Source: an uncultured Oscillospiraceae bacterium (GTDB lineage Bacteria; Bacillota; Clostridia; Oscillospirales; Oscillospiraceae). Taken from it: a DNA stretch of 64,000 nt. This document shows, one piece after another, positions 23,869 through 33,454 of the stretch. Location: positions 1-64,000 of the forward strand of contig CAKTOX010000005.1 of assembly GCA_934590355.1 (NCBI GenBank), read 5' to 3'. Both the position numbers and the translations under genes were made by a program. The notes beneath the pieces were generated by a model. It did no database searches and was not told the DNA's origin. It saw nothing but the letters and a program-made list of their open reading frames with translations. How positions within the stretch are numbered: the first letter of the stretch is position 1; each line of letters opens with the position of its first letter.

Positions 23869-25347
23869 ATGCTGTATTTCAGTACAAGAAACGAGAAAAA
23901 TAAAGTCACCGCAGCTGAAGCAATATCGCGCGGTCTTGCGCCCGACGGCGGCCTGTTCGTGCCCGAAACGCTGCCTCGGATCACGCTCGACGATATTAAG
24001 GAGATTGGCAAAAAGGACTATCGCGGCAGAGCCCTCAATATAATGAAGCTGTTTCTTGACGAGTTCACGGAGGATGAGTTGCGCGGCATGATCGCCGAGG
24101 CATACGGCGATAGTTTTGACAGTGCGGATACCGCACCCGTTCATTTTGTCGATGATAAGACCGCTGTGCTCGAGCTGTGGCACGGCCCGACCTGTGCGTT
24201 TAAGGATATGGCACTGCAAATGCTGCCGCATCTGCTTACGGCGTCGCTCAAAAAATGCGGCGAGCAGCGCAAGGTTTGCATACTCGTTGCAACGAGCGGC
24301 GACACCGGCAAGGCGGCTCTTGAGGGCTTTGCAGATGTCGAGAACACCAAAATACTCGTTTTCTACCCGCATAACGGCGTCTCCGATGTACAGAAGCTGC
24401 AAATGATAACCCAGACGGGCGATAACGTCAGCGTAGCCGCCGTAAGGGGCAACTTTGACGATGCGCAGACGGGCGTTAAGAAGATCTTTGCCGACAAGGA
24501 TTTTGCCGAAAGGCTCAGCGAAAACGGCTGGTTTTTGTCGTCGGCAAACTCCATCAACTGGGGCAGACTTCTGCCGCAGATCGTCTATTATTTCTCGGCA
24601 TACTGCGACTTCGCAAACTCCGGCCGCGTAAATTACGGCGACAAGGTCGATTTTGCCGTTCCCACCGGAAACTTCGGCAATATCCTTGCCTGCTGGTACG
24701 CAAAGAATATGGGGCTGCCCGTTGGTAAGCTCATCTGCGCCTCTAACCGAAATAATGTCCTTGCCGATTTCTTCGATAACGGCGTTTATGACCGCAACAG
24801 AACCTTCTATACGACCATTTCACCGTCCATGGATATTCTCGTTTCCAGCAATCTCGAAAGATTGCTGTATTCCGTCTGCAAAAACGACGCCGAGGTCGCG
24901 GGCTATATGAAGGAGCTCACCGAGACCGGCAAATATGAGGTCTCCGAAGCAATAAAGAGCGTCGCTAGAGAAAACTTCGTCGGCGGCTACTGCTCCGACG
25001 CGGACACAAAGGCCGTCATCGGCAAGGTCTATGCCGAAAACGGTTATCTCATGGACACCCATACCGCGGTCGCGTTCAAGAAGGTTCTTGACTATCGCAC
25101 GGAAAACGCAGCCGTACCCACGGTCGTCGTATCCACCGCAAGCCCGTACAAGTTCTGCGACAGCGTTCTTGAGGCCCTCTGCCAGGAAACTGCGGGAAGC
25201 GGCACGCAGCTTATTGAAAAGCTCTCGGACTTCACGAAAACGAGCGTACCCAAGCCCCTTGCGGGACTTGACAAGCGCGAGAAGCGCTTTAGCCTCGTAA
25301 CGGATAAGGACGACATGAAAAAGGTCGTTGCGGAGTTTTTGCTGTAA
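23869..25347 (+). CDS. thrC: Threonine synthase
   Basis: Makes threonine from O-phosphohomoserine with pyridoxal phosphate. 492 residues: FSTRN opening, GLAPDGGLFVPE, the cofactor lysine K112 in GPTCAFKDMALQ, the phosphate loop SGDTGKAAL, and the SANSINWGR and PTGNFGN blocks of the long (E. coli-like) threonine synthases. AAAGGAAG precedes the ATG at 23869; the frame from 23839 starts inside yraN. No other threonine genes are nearby. Confidence 0.95.
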   Translation: MLYFSTRNEKNKVTAAEAISRGLAPDGGLFVPETLPRITLDDIKEIGKKDYRGRALNIMKLFLDEFTEDELRGMIAEAYGDSFDSADTAPVHFVDDKTAVLELWHGPTCAFKDMALQMLPHLLTASLKKCGEQRKVCILVATSGDTGKAALEGFADVENTKILVFYPHNGVSDVQKLQMITQTGDNVSVAAVRGNFDDAQTGVKKIFADKDFAERLSENGWFLSSANSINWGRLLPQIVYYFSAYCDFANSGRVNYGDKVDFAVPTGNFGNILACWYAKNMGLPVGKLICASNRNNVLADFFDNGVYDRNRTFYTTISPSMDILVSSNLERLLYSVCKNDAEVAGYMKELTETGKYEVSEAIKSVARENFVGGYCSDADTKAVIGKVYAENGYLMDTHTAVAFKKVLDYRTENAAVPTVVVSTASPYKFCDSVLEALCQETAGSGTQLIEKLSDFTKTSVPKPLAGLDKREKRFSLVTDKDDMKKVVAEFLL

Positions 25348-25364
25348 ACGGTAAGTGATATGTA

Positions 25365-25378
25365 GGGGCATAAGCCCC
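25365..25378. terminator. Weak hairpin between thrC and the DUF1540 gene
   Basis: GGGGC-ATAA-GCCCC lies between two convergent genes. There is no T run on either strand, so termination here is doubtful. Confidence 0.3.
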
Positions 25379-25385
25379 GTTAAGA

Positions 25386-25568
25386 TCAGTCGCAGCAGCC
25401 GCGGGGACAGAACGTGGAGCAGAAGGTCTCACTTTTCGTGGTGGCCTTATCGTTCTGCACCTTGATTTGCGAAGCGGAGCACTTGCAGTCGATGGTGTTG
25501 TACTTGCAGTTTGAAACATCGCAGCCGACGCCGGTGATCCGGTCGGAGCTCATTTTCTTGTTGCTCAT
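25386..25568 (-). CDS. DUF1540 cysteine-rich peptide
   Basis: A 60-residue peptide with nine cysteines: CDVSNCKYN, DCKCSA in the DUF1540 block, then CSTFCPRGCC at the end. DUF1540 peptides are thought to bind metal, probably zinc; their role is unknown. GGAGGTG is placed 6 bases before the ATG. It is convergent with thrC and divergent from the phosphoesterase gene. Confidence 0.85.
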   Translation of the reverse strand: MSNKKMSSDRITGVGCDVSNCKYNTIDCKCSASQIKVQNDKATTKSETFCSTFCPRGCCD

Positions 25569-25645
25569 TGTTTTTCACCTCCGGAGCGTATTGTCGTAAG
25601 ACGGTATTAGTATTGCTCCGGCATCGGAAATTATACGGAGGTAGT

Positions 25646-26332
25646 ATGTCAATATACGCGATCGGCGATCTTCATCTTTCGCTGGGTGTCAATAAGTCAA
25701 TGGACGTCTTCGGCGGCCGTTGGGAAAACTATGTCGAGAAACTTCTCGGCGGCTTCTCAACGCTCGGAGACGATGACCTGACGGTGCTTTGCGGCGATAT
25801 AACCTGGGGAATGACCATGGATGAGGCACTGCCCGATTTTAAATTCATAGACGCACTTCCCGGAAAAAAGCTCATCATCAAGGGCAACCATGACTATTGG
25901 TGGACAACGGCAACGAAGGCAAGGGGCTTTTTCGAGCAGCACGGCATTGATAGCATTGACGTGCTCCATAACTCCTCGGCGGAATATAACGGCATCTCGA
26001 TATGCGGAACGCGCGGCTGGTTTTACGAGGAGTCAAAGGGCGTCGAGCACGATAAGAAGATAATGAACAGGGAAGTGATGCGCCTTGAGACCTCTCTCAA
26101 GGCAGCGCAGACGGATAATATCTTTGCCTTTATGCATTATCCGCCGAAATATCTCGGCTATGAATGCCCCGAGCTTCTTGAGCTTCTCAATAAATATAAT
26201 GTAAAGCGCTGCTGCTATGGGCATATCCACGGTGCTGGCTGCAAATTTGCGTTTAACGGTATGCAGTCGGGGACGGAATTCACGCTCGTTTCGGCGGATT
26301 TCGTGAATTTTAAACCCGTAAAGCTTATTTAG
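25646..26332 (+). CDS. Metallophosphoesterase
   Basis: A 228-residue calcineurin-like phosphoesterase with all metal motifs: GDLHLS (D and H), CGDITWGM, GNHDYWW, MHYPP and GHIHG. The family is cytoplasmic, uses two metals and has unknown substrate; proteins of this kind are annotated as serine/threonine phosphatase-like or nucleotide phosphodiesterase. GGAGG lies 5-6 bases before the ATG at 25646. It seems to be a single gene: the next one has its own promoter. Confidence 0.88.
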   Translation: MSIYAIGDLHLSLGVNKSMDVFGGRWENYVEKLLGGFSTLGDDDLTVLCGDITWGMTMDEALPDFKFIDALPGKKLIIKGNHDYWWTTATKARGFFEQHGIDSIDVLHNSSAEYNGISICGTRGWFYEESKGVEHDKKIMNREVMRLETSLKAAQTDNIFAFMHYPPKYLGYECPELLELLNKYNVKRCCYGHIHGAGCKFAFNGMQSGTEFTLVSADFVNFKPVKLI

Positions 26333-26352
26333 CAAGTGTTAAAAGAAAATAA

Positions 26353-26381
26353 TTGCTTTTGACAGAATAATCTGCTATTAT
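26353..26381 (+). promoter_or_regulatory. Promoter of tig
   Basis: TTGCTT (26353-26358), 17-base spacer, TATTAT (26376-26381) with an extended TGC before it. A perfect TTGACA at 26359-26364 could pair with TATCTT (26381-26386) at 16 bases. Either gives a leader of about 30 bases. Confidence 0.5.
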
Positions 26382-26420
26382 ATCTTAGTCTATGTGAATT
26401 ATATTAGGAGGAATATATAA

Positions 26421-27734
26421 ATGTTAGTCAAGAACGTAGAAAAGAAAGACTCCAAGACCGCTTCTTTTCAGGTCGAAGTCGATGCAAACGAGTTTGATAA
26501 GGCTGTGACCGAAGCATTCAACAAGAATAAGAGCAGCATCTCCATTCCCGGCTTCAGAAAAGGCAAGGCACCCCGCGCAGTAGTCGAGGGTATGTACGGC
26601 AGCGATGTGTTCTATCAGGACGCTATCGACGCACTCCTTGCTCCGGCATATGAGCACGGCTATGATAATTGCGGCCTGCGCATCATCGGCAAGCCCGCAG
26701 TTTCCAATATGGATCTGTCCGACGACAAGATCCTCACCTTCACCTTTGACGTTGAACTCTACCCCGAGGTCACCCTCGGCGAGTATAAGAACCTCAGCGC
26801 CGCAAAGGAGACCTTCATCATCACCGAAGAGGATGTTGACGGTCAGATCAACGGCGTTCGCAAGCGCAACGGCCGCGTTATCGATCTTGAGCGCGAGGCT
26901 CAGATGGGCGACACCGCAGACATCGATTTCGTCGGCACTCTCGACGGCGCCGCATTTGACGGTGGAAGCGCAGAGGGCTATGAGCTTGAGCTGGGCTCCA
27001 ACACCTTTGTTCCCGGTTTCGAGGAGCAGATCGTCGGCATGAACATCGGCGACGTGAAGGACATTAACATCACCTTCCCCGAGGATTACACCCCCGAGAT
27101 GGCAGGCAAGGACGTCGTATTCAAGGTTACCCTTAACGGTCTTTCCATGACCGAGCTGCCCGAGCTTGACGACGACTTCGTTCAGGATGTTTCCGAGTTC
27201 AACACCGTCGAGGAGTACAGAGCAGACACCCGCAAGGATATGGAGCGCGTCATGCAGGAGCAGATGGACGCAAAGTGGCGCACCGCCATCATGACTCAGG
27301 CATGCAACAACATGACCGTTGAGATCCCCGAGAGCATGATGGAGGAGAAGATCGACGAGCTCATCCGCAGCTACGCCGCAAACTTCGGCCTCACCGACCC
27401 GAAGATGACCACCGACGACATCAAGAACATGATGGGTCTTGACGAGGAGGCTATCAACGCAACCATTCGTCCCGCAGCCGAGTACCAGATCAAGCAGGAG
27501 CTCCTTCTCGACGCTATCGTTACTGCCGAGAACATCGAGATCACCGACGAGGAGCTTGAGGATTACATCAAGGGCGCAGCCGAGACCGTCGGCGTGACCG
27601 CAGACCAGATCCGTCAGTACTTCGGTGAGGAGTATATCAAGAACGAGTTCAAGAAAGAAAAGGCAAGCAAGATCGTTATCGAGTCTGCTGTCGAAACGGC
27701 TCCCGAGGCCGCTCCCGAAGCAGAGGCTGAATAA
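26421..27734 (+). CDS. tig: Trigger factor
   Basis: The ribosome-bound chaperone and peptidyl-prolyl isomerase that meets nascent chains. 437 residues: N-terminal ribosome-binding domain with the signature GFRKGKAPRAV near residues 42-52, an FKBP-type domain (about 150-245, GDTADIDFVGTLDG) and the helical C-terminal arms, ending in an acidic Ala-Pro-Glu tail. AGGAGG is 10 bases before the ATG. First gene of the tig-clpP-clpX-lon group found across Firmicutes. Confidence 0.96.
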   Translation: MLVKNVEKKDSKTASFQVEVDANEFDKAVTEAFNKNKSSISIPGFRKGKAPRAVVEGMYGSDVFYQDAIDALLAPAYEHGYDNCGLRIIGKPAVSNMDLSDDKILTFTFDVELYPEVTLGEYKNLSAAKETFIITEEDVDGQINGVRKRNGRVIDLEREAQMGDTADIDFVGTLDGAAFDGGSAEGYELELGSNTFVPGFEEQIVGMNIGDVKDINITFPEDYTPEMAGKDVVFKVTLNGLSMTELPELDDDFVQDVSEFNTVEEYRADTRKDMERVMQEQMDAKWRTAIMTQACNNMTVEIPESMMEEKIDELIRSYAANFGLTDPKMTTDDIKNMMGLDEEAINATIRPAAEYQIKQELLLDAIVTAENIEITDEELEDYIKGAAETVGVTADQIRQYFGEEYIKNEFKKEKASKIVIESAVETAPEAAPEAEAE

Positions 27735-27796
27735 TCTGCCTGATTTTCGGATATGATCTCCTGGATAAGCAGAACAAAACGAAAGGAGACTTTTAA

Positions 27797-28378
27797 ATGA
27801 GTTTAGTACCTTATGTAGTAGAGCAGACAAGCCGCGGAGAGCGTTCGTATGACATTTTCTCCAGACTTCTCAACGACCGCATAATTATGCTGTCCGAGGA
27901 AGTCAACGACGCTACCGCCAGCCTCATCGTCGCCCAGCTTCTTTATCTTGAAGCGCAGGATCCCGATAAGGATATACAGTTCTACATCAACAGCCCCGGC
28001 GGAAGCGTAACCGCAGGCATGGCTATTTATGACACCATGCAGTATATTAAGCCCGACGTATCGACCATTTGCATCGGTATGGCGGCATCAATGGGTGCGT
28101 TCCTGCTGTCGAGCGGCGCAAAGGGCAAGCGCCTTGCTCTGCCCAATGCCGAGATAATGATACACCAGCCCTCCGGCGGAAGTCAGGGTCAGTGCACCGA
28201 TATCCAGATCCAGGCCGAGCAGATCCTTAAGATAAAGAAAAACCTCAACAGGATCCTCGCGGAGAACACTGGCAAGGATATCGCGACCGTTGAAAGGGAC
28301 TGTGAGCGCGATCACTTTATGTCCGCACAGGAAGCCCTTGAATACGGCCTTATCGACAAGGTTATAACCAAGCGATGA
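27797..28378 (+). CDS. clpP: ATP-dependent Clp protease proteolytic subunit
   Basis: The 14-mer serine protease that degrades proteins fed by ClpX. 193 residues with the catalytic triad S98 (GMAASMG), H123 (MIHQPSGG) and D172. An N-terminal loop motif of YDIFSRLL follows the usual short propeptide. AAAGGAG lies before the ATG, 62 bases after tig. No CtsR-box-like heptad repeat was seen upstream. Confidence 0.97.
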   Translation: MSLVPYVVEQTSRGERSYDIFSRLLNDRIIMLSEEVNDATASLIVAQLLYLEAQDPDKDIQFYINSPGGSVTAGMAIYDTMQYIKPDVSTICIGMAASMGAFLLSSGAKGKRLALPNAEIMIHQPSGGSQGQCTDIQIQAEQILKIKKNLNRILAENTGKDIATVERDCERDHFMSAQEALEYGLIDKVITKR

Positions 28379-28382
28379 CTGT

Positions 28383-28406
28383 ATGGGGGAACTTTGGTTC
28401 CCCCAT
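28383..28406 (+). other. Perfect hairpin between clpP and clpX
   Basis: ATGGGGGAAC and GTTCCCCCAT with a TTTG loop form a 10-bp stem 4 bases after the clpP stop. The bases that follow are CTTCATAC, without a T run, so it may act as an RNA-stability or processing element instead of a terminator. Confidence 0.55.
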
Positions 28407-28435
28407 CTTCATACACGAAAACTTGAGGTAAACTA

Positions 28436-29677
28436 ATGGCAAGAACAGACGACAGAAAGAGCATTCGCTGCTCCTTCTGCGGAAAAACTCAGGCGCAGGC
28501 CGGCAGACTCATTGCCGGAAACGGCGCTTATATATGCGATGAGTGCATAAATCTCTGCATGAGCATCATTGCCGAGGACGAGCAGCTCCCGGTTCACGAT
28601 TCTCAGGGCAATCGCCTCAGATTTGAGGAGCTTCCCAAGCCCGCGCAGATAAAGGCAAAGCTTGATGAGTATATCGTCGGGCAGGACAGGGCGAAGGTCA
28701 TTCTGTCCGTTGCGGTGTACAATCACTATAAGCGTATTCTTTATGCAGCAGATAACGACGTTGAGCTCCAAAAGAGCAATATTCTGCTCATTGGTCCCAC
28801 CGGCAGCGGCAAGACCCTGTTTGCGCAGTCGCTTGCGAAGATGCTCAACGTGCCCTTTGCGATAGCCGACGCAACGACGCTCACCGAGGCCGGCTATGTC
28901 GGAGAGGACGTTGAAAATATCCTGCTGCGCCTTCTTCAGGCGGCGGATTTCGACGTTGAGCGCGCCGAAAAGGGCATAATATACATTGATGAGATAGACA
29001 AGATCGCCCGCAAGAGCGAAAATACTTCCATAACCCGCGACGTGTCCGGCGAGGGCGTGCAGCAGGCTCTGCTGAAGCTGCTTGAGGGCACGGTCGCAAA
29101 CGTGCCGCCTCAGGGTGGACGCAAGCACCCTCATCAGGAGTTTATAAAGGTGGACACCACCAATATCCTCTTTATTTGCGGCGGTGCCTTCGACGGCTTG
29201 GATAAGATAATCGAAAAGCGCACCGATAAAAAGAGCATGGGCTTCGGCGCGGAGATAAAAAGCTCGACCGAGCGCGATGTCGGTGAGCTTCTCGGTCAGG
29301 CTCAGCAGCACGATCTGCTTAAGTTCGGCATTATCCCCGAGCTCATCGGCCGCCTTCCCGTGATTGCACCGCTCACGTCCTTGAAGCGCGAGGATCTCGT
29401 GCGCATACTCACCGAGCCCAAAAACGCCATGACCAAGCAGTACGAGGCGCTGATGGGCTATGACGGCGTGGAGCTTGTATATGAAAAGGATGCTCTTGAA
29501 GCCGTGGCGGATAAGGCCATCGAAATGAAGATCGGCGCTCGCGGTCTGCGCAGCGTCATGGAGAACATTATGACCGACATAATGTACACGGTGCCCTCCG
29601 AGCACGATATCAAAAAGGTCATCGTGACTGCGGACTGTGTCCGAAACGGCACCGGCCCCGATGTAATACGCAAATAA
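28436..29677 (+). CDS. clpX: ATP-dependent Clp protease ATP-binding subunit ClpX
   Basis: Hexameric AAA+ unfoldase of the ClpXP protease. 413 residues: N-terminal zinc-binding domain (C12, C15, C34, C37), Walker A GPTGSGKT at 120-127, Walker B IIYIDEIDKI, the GYVGED pore-loop motif and the sensor and C-terminal small domain. GAGGT precedes the ATG. It follows clpP and is separated from lon by a hairpin. Confidence 0.97.
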   Translation: MARTDDRKSIRCSFCGKTQAQAGRLIAGNGAYICDECINLCMSIIAEDEQLPVHDSQGNRLRFEELPKPAQIKAKLDEYIVGQDRAKVILSVAVYNHYKRILYAADNDVELQKSNILLIGPTGSGKTLFAQSLAKMLNVPFAIADATTLTEAGYVGEDVENILLRLLQAADFDVERAEKGIIYIDEIDKIARKSENTSITRDVSGEGVQQALLKLLEGTVANVPPQGGRKHPHQEFIKVDTTNILFICGGAFDGLDKIIEKRTDKKSMGFGAEIKSSTERDVGELLGQAQQHDLLKFGIIPELIGRLPVIAPLTSLKREDLVRILTEPKNAMTKQYEALMGYDGVELVYEKDALEAVADKAIEMKIGARGLRSVMENIMTDIMYTVPSEHDIKKVIVTADCVRNGTGPDVIRK

Positions 29678-29684
29678 CGTTTAT

Positions 29685-29718
29685 CGCAGCAAGACGGGGC
29701 TTGCCTTGTCTTGCTGCG
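29685..29718 (+). terminator. Probable terminator between clpX and lon
   Basis: An 11-bp stem (29685-29695 with 29708-29718) encloses a 12-base loop. CTTTATTATCCC follows, so the T tract is interrupted; partial read-through to lon is likely. Confidence 0.5.
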
Positions 29719-29749
29719 CTTTATTATCCCTCAGAAGGAGGTTAAGCAT

Positions 29750-32152
29750 ATGAACGAAAACAGAAAAACGAACGATCGTGCAATGGCTGTTTTGCCTCTG
29801 CGCGGACTTAACATATTCCCCGGAATGCTCCTGAGCTTTGATGTAGAGCGCCCGGTGTCGCTTGCCGCTCTTAACTGCGCGGCTTCCGCAGATCAGGAAA
29901 TATTCCTCGTGCCGCAGAAGGATATATCGACCGACATGCCCCAGAAGGACGACCTGTATAAATACGGCGTTGTCTGCCGTGTGCGTCAGCTCGTGCGCCA
30001 GCCCGGCGGCAAGCTTTGCAAGGTAATGGCAGAGGGCGTATACCGCGGAAAGATCAAGGAGATGCTCTCCGAGCAACCGTATTTCTTCGCGGAGATCGAG
30101 GCGGTACCCGACAAGCCCGAAAAGCTCTCCGAGGCAAGACGCGACGCGCTTATCCGCACCGTGGTGAGCCTTTTTGACGAGTATATCCAGCTTTCCGGCA
30201 CTATGCCTCCGGAAATGCTTTTAAATCTTGTCGTGAACCATGACCCGGCGTTTGTCGCTGACTATACAGCACAAAATGTCCGCCTTGACTACCGCCAGAA
30301 GCAGGTGCTCTTGGAAGAGCTTCATCCCGGACGCAGACTCGAAATGCTCATCGAAATGCTCAACCACGAGCTTAATGTTATGAACATCGAGCAGGAGCTC
30401 AACGACGCCACCAACGAGCAGGTCAACCGCAGCCAGCGCGACTACTACCTGCGCGAGCAGATGAAGATAATCCAGCAGGAGCTCGGCGAGGACGACTCGG
30501 CTGACGACATAGGCGAGTACCGCGATAAGATCCGCGCACTTACTCTCCCCAAGGAAATCGAGGAAAAGCTCCTCAAGGAGGTCTCGCATCTTGCAAAGCA
30601 GCCCTTCGGCTCGACCGAGGCTACCGTTATCCGTGGCTACCTTGACGTTTGCCTTGAGCTGCCGTGGAATATAAAGACCAAGGAAACGACGGACATTGAA
30701 AAGGCGAGAAGGGTGCTCGACGTGGATCATTTCGGACTTGAGAAGGTCAAGGAGCGTGTGATCGAGCATCTTGCCGTAAAAGCTCTTGCGCCTAAGATGA
30801 ACGGCAGCCTTCTGTGCCTTGTCGGGCCTCCGGGCACAGGTAAAACCAGCATCGCAATGAGTATCGCGCGCGCCACCGACCGCAACTGCGTGCGCATATC
30901 CCTCGGCGGCGTGCATGACGAGGCTGAGATACGCGGACACAGAAAAACCTATGTCGGCGCAATGCCCGGCAGGATTATCTCCGGCATTCGTCAGGCAAAG
31001 AGCATGAACCCCGTCATGGTGCTTGACGAGATCGACAAGCTCGGCTCGGATTACCGCGGCGACCCGTCGGCAGCGCTGCTTGAGGCGCTTGACCCCGAGC
31101 AGAACGCAACCTTCCGCGACAACTTCCTTGAGCTGCCATTTGACCTCTCCGAGGTGTTTTTCATAACGACCGCAAACTCCCTTGACACCATACCCAGAGC
31201 GCTTCTCGACCGTATGGAGGTCATTGAGCTCTCAAGCTATACCGATGAGGAAAAGCTCAGCATTGCAAAGCAGTATCTGCTGCCCAAGCAGCGCAAAAAG
31301 CACGGTCTTAAGGCGTCGCAGCTCAAGATAAGCGACGATGCGATACGCGAAATGGTGTCGTATTACACGCGCGAATCGGGCGTTCGAAATCTTGAGCGCA
31401 GGATAGCCGCAGTGTGCCGCAAGACGGCAGTCGCGATAGCACAAGGAGAGCGAAAGAGCGTTTTCCTGCGCGCAGGTGCGCTTGAGAAGTATCTCGGCGC
31501 GCCGAAGTTTAAGTCCGAGCAGCGCCGCCTGAAGGACGAGGTCGGTCTCGTGCGCGGCCTTGCTTGGACGAGCGTAGGCGGCGAGGTGCTTGACGTCGAG
31601 GCCGCGGTCGTAGACGGCAGCGGCAAGCTCGAGCTCACCGGCAACCTCGGCAAGGTTATGAAAGAATCCTGCCAGGCGGCAGTGACCTATATAAGAAGCA
31701 GAGCATCACAGCTCGGCATCGACGCGGATTTTTACAAGACGAAGGATATTCACATCCACTTCCCCGAAGGCGCGGTACCCAAGGACGGCCCCTCCGCAGG
31801 TGTTACCGTCTGCACCGCGATCGCTTCCGCGCTCACCGGAACTCCCGTTCGCCGTGACGTTGCGATGACGGGCGAGATCAGCCTGCGCGGCAGAGTGCTT
31901 GCGATAGGCGGGCTTCGTGAAAAGACCATGGCTGCAATGCGCAGCGGTGTCAGCACGGTAATAATCCCCGCGGATAACGAGTCCGACCTCAAGGAGATAG
32001 ACCCCACCGTCCGCTCGGCCCTGAATTTTGTTCTTGCCGACAGTGCGGACAAGGTGCTTGAAACGGCGCTCGTGCGCAAGGACACGGAGCCAAAGGGAGA
32101 GGTAATTCTTCCCGTGCAGGGCAAAAAATCCCGCCCTCGCATCAGACAGTAG
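29750..32152 (+). CDS. lon: Lon protease (endopeptidase La)
   Basis: A hexameric AAA+ serine protease for damaged and regulatory proteins. 800 residues: an N-terminal substrate domain (about 15-210), coiled linker, Walker A GPPGTGKT at 359-366, Walker B VLDEIDKLG, and the protease domain with the Ser-Lys dyad S682 (PKDGPSAG) and K725. AAGGAGG lies 9 bases before the ATG at 29750; the longer frame from 29711 starts inside the hairpin. It is 7 bases before engB, the order lon-engB of Bacillus. Confidence 0.96.
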   Translation: MNENRKTNDRAMAVLPLRGLNIFPGMLLSFDVERPVSLAALNCAASADQEIFLVPQKDISTDMPQKDDLYKYGVVCRVRQLVRQPGGKLCKVMAEGVYRGKIKEMLSEQPYFFAEIEAVPDKPEKLSEARRDALIRTVVSLFDEYIQLSGTMPPEMLLNLVVNHDPAFVADYTAQNVRLDYRQKQVLLEELHPGRRLEMLIEMLNHELNVMNIEQELNDATNEQVNRSQRDYYLREQMKIIQQELGEDDSADDIGEYRDKIRALTLPKEIEEKLLKEVSHLAKQPFGSTEATVIRGYLDVCLELPWNIKTKETTDIEKARRVLDVDHFGLEKVKERVIEHLAVKALAPKMNGSLLCLVGPPGTGKTSIAMSIARATDRNCVRISLGGVHDEAEIRGHRKTYVGAMPGRIISGIRQAKSMNPVMVLDEIDKLGSDYRGDPSAALLEALDPEQNATFRDNFLELPFDLSEVFFITTANSLDTIPRALLDRMEVIELSSYTDEEKLSIAKQYLLPKQRKKHGLKASQLKISDDAIREMVSYYTRESGVRNLERRIAAVCRKTAVAIAQGERKSVFLRAGALEKYLGAPKFKSEQRRLKDEVGLVRGLAWTSVGGEVLDVEAAVVDGSGKLELTGNLGKVMKESCQAAVTYIRSRASQLGIDADFYKTKDIHIHFPEGAVPKDGPSAGVTVCTAIASALTGTPVRRDVAMTGEISLRGRVLAIGGLREKTMAAMRSGVSTVIIPADNESDLKEIDPTVRSALNFVLADSADKVLETALVRKDTEPKGEVILPVQGKKSRPRIRQ

Positions 32153-32159
32153 GTGAATT

Positions 32160-32750
32160 ATGGCACAGATTAACTTAAATAATGCCGAATTCATAAAAAG
32201 CGCGGCTTCATCGTCGGGATTTATCCGCGATGCGCTGCCCAATATCGTATTTTCCGGCAAGTCAAACGTCGGCAAGTCGTCTGTTATTAACAGGCTCTTA
32301 AACCGCAAAAACTTCGCAAGAGTGGGTCAGTCGCCCGGCAAGACTATTCATGTCAATTACTTTCTCATTGATAAGAGAGCATATTTCGTTGACCTCCCCG
32401 GCTACGGCTACGCAAAGGTCGCCAAATCCGAGCGCGAGCGCTGGGGAAAACTCATGGAGGAGTTTTTTGCTGCCGAGGGTCTTATTGATTTGGGCGTAAT
32501 GATAGTTGACTCACGTCACAAGCCGACGGCTGACGATATAACGATGGCGCAGTGGTTTAAAAGCACCGGTTGCCCGCTCGTCGTGGTCGCAAATAAGTGC
32601 GATAAGCTCAAAAAGAGCGAGGTCGAGCCTAATCTTGAGCTTATCCGCCTCACGCTGGAGCTTGAGCAGAGCGTTCCGCTCATACTCTTTTCGGCAGAGA
32701 AGGGGATAGGGCGGGATGAGCTGATGGCGAAGATACTTGAGTATGTTTAA
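32160..32750 (+). CDS. engB: Ribosome biogenesis GTP-binding protein EngB (YsxC)
   Basis: A small essential GTPase of 50S assembly. 196 residues with P-loop GKSNVGKSS, the switch PGKT, DLPGYGYAK with the G3 motif, the G4 motif NKCDK and the G5 SAEKGIG. Length and all motifs match EngB. It is 7 bases after lon. Confidence 0.95.
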   Translation: MAQINLNNAEFIKSAASSSGFIRDALPNIVFSGKSNVGKSSVINRLLNRKNFARVGQSPGKTIHVNYFLIDKRAYFVDLPGYGYAKVAKSERERWGKLMEEFFAAEGLIDLGVMIVDSRHKPTADDITMAQWFKSTGCPLVVVANKCDKLKKSEVEPNLELIRLTLELEQSVPLILFSAEKGIGRDELMAKILEYV

Positions 32751-32762
32751 GGACGTGACAAA

Positions 32763-33452
32763 TTGAATTCCTTTGGCGATATAATGCGAAATCTTGACTG
32801 GTCGGTACCGGTTCAGATGCTTCTGTCCGTTATTCCGGCTCTGCTGTGCATAACCCTGCACGAGCTAAGCCACGGTTTTGTCGCATATAAGCTCGGCGAT
32901 AACACGGCAAAAAATATGGGCAGGCTCACGCTCAATCCCATTAAGCACCTCGATATTGTCGGCCTTATAATGATGGTCGTGTTTAAATTCGGCTGGGCAA
33001 AGCCCGTGCCTGTCAATATGCGCAACTTCAAGCACCCCAAGCGCGGAATGGCGCTGACCGCTCTGGCGGGTCCAGTCGCGAACGTCATCATCTGCTGCGT
33101 GTTCCTGTTTATCTATGGGTTTATCTACATACCCTGCACAGTGGCGGGCGGCTTTTGGACGGACGTGCTTGATATGGTGCAGGTCACCGCGTATTTGAGC
33201 ATTGCCTTTGCGGTGTTTAACCTCATACCCGTCCCGCCGCTTGACGGCTCGAAGGTGCTGTTTTCGCTGCTGGACGACGAAAAATACTATAAACTCATGT
33301 ACTACGAGCGCTATGGTATGCTTATCCTTGTTGCGCTTATTGCCACCGATATACTTGCCGATCCGCTCAGAATAGCCACGCAGCTTGCGTATGGCATACT
33401 GTTTCCGTTTGCGAGATGGGGGCTCAGCCTCTCAAAACTGTTGTTTTACTGA
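32763..33452 (+). CDS. Site-2 protease family protein (peptidase M50)
   Basis: A 229-residue intramembrane metalloprotease: zinc site HELSH near residues 38-42, GPVANVI, and the third ligand in PVPPLDGSKVLF, with about five to six hydrophobic helices. This compact M50 form commonly precedes scpA in Firmicutes; its substrate is unknown. It differs from the SpoIVFB-like enzyme at 17750. The start is a TTG at 32763 with AAGGA 9 bases upstream; an ATG at 32784 in frame has no clear ribosome site. Confidence 0.85.
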   Translation: MNSFGDIMRNLDWSVPVQMLLSVIPALLCITLHELSHGFVAYKLGDNTAKNMGRLTLNPIKHLDIVGLIMMVVFKFGWAKPVPVNMRNFKHPKRGMALTALAGPVANVIICCVFLFIYGFIYIPCTVAGGFWTDVLDMVQVTAYLSIAFAVFNLIPVPPLDGSKVLFSLLDDEKYYKLMYYERYGMLILVALIATDILADPLRIATQLAYGILFPFARWGLSLSKLLFY

Positions 33453-33454
33453 CT

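Noticed and set aside
25582..25620. CGGAGC...GCTCCG inverted repeat between the DUF1540 and phosphoesterase genes as operator
   Set aside because: Only 6 bp with a long gap, within a short divergent region; expected by chance.
26424..27830. 468-residue minus-strand frame over tig
   Set aside because: Shadow of the trigger factor gene; repetitive composition, no recognisable domain and it runs across the tig end into clpP.
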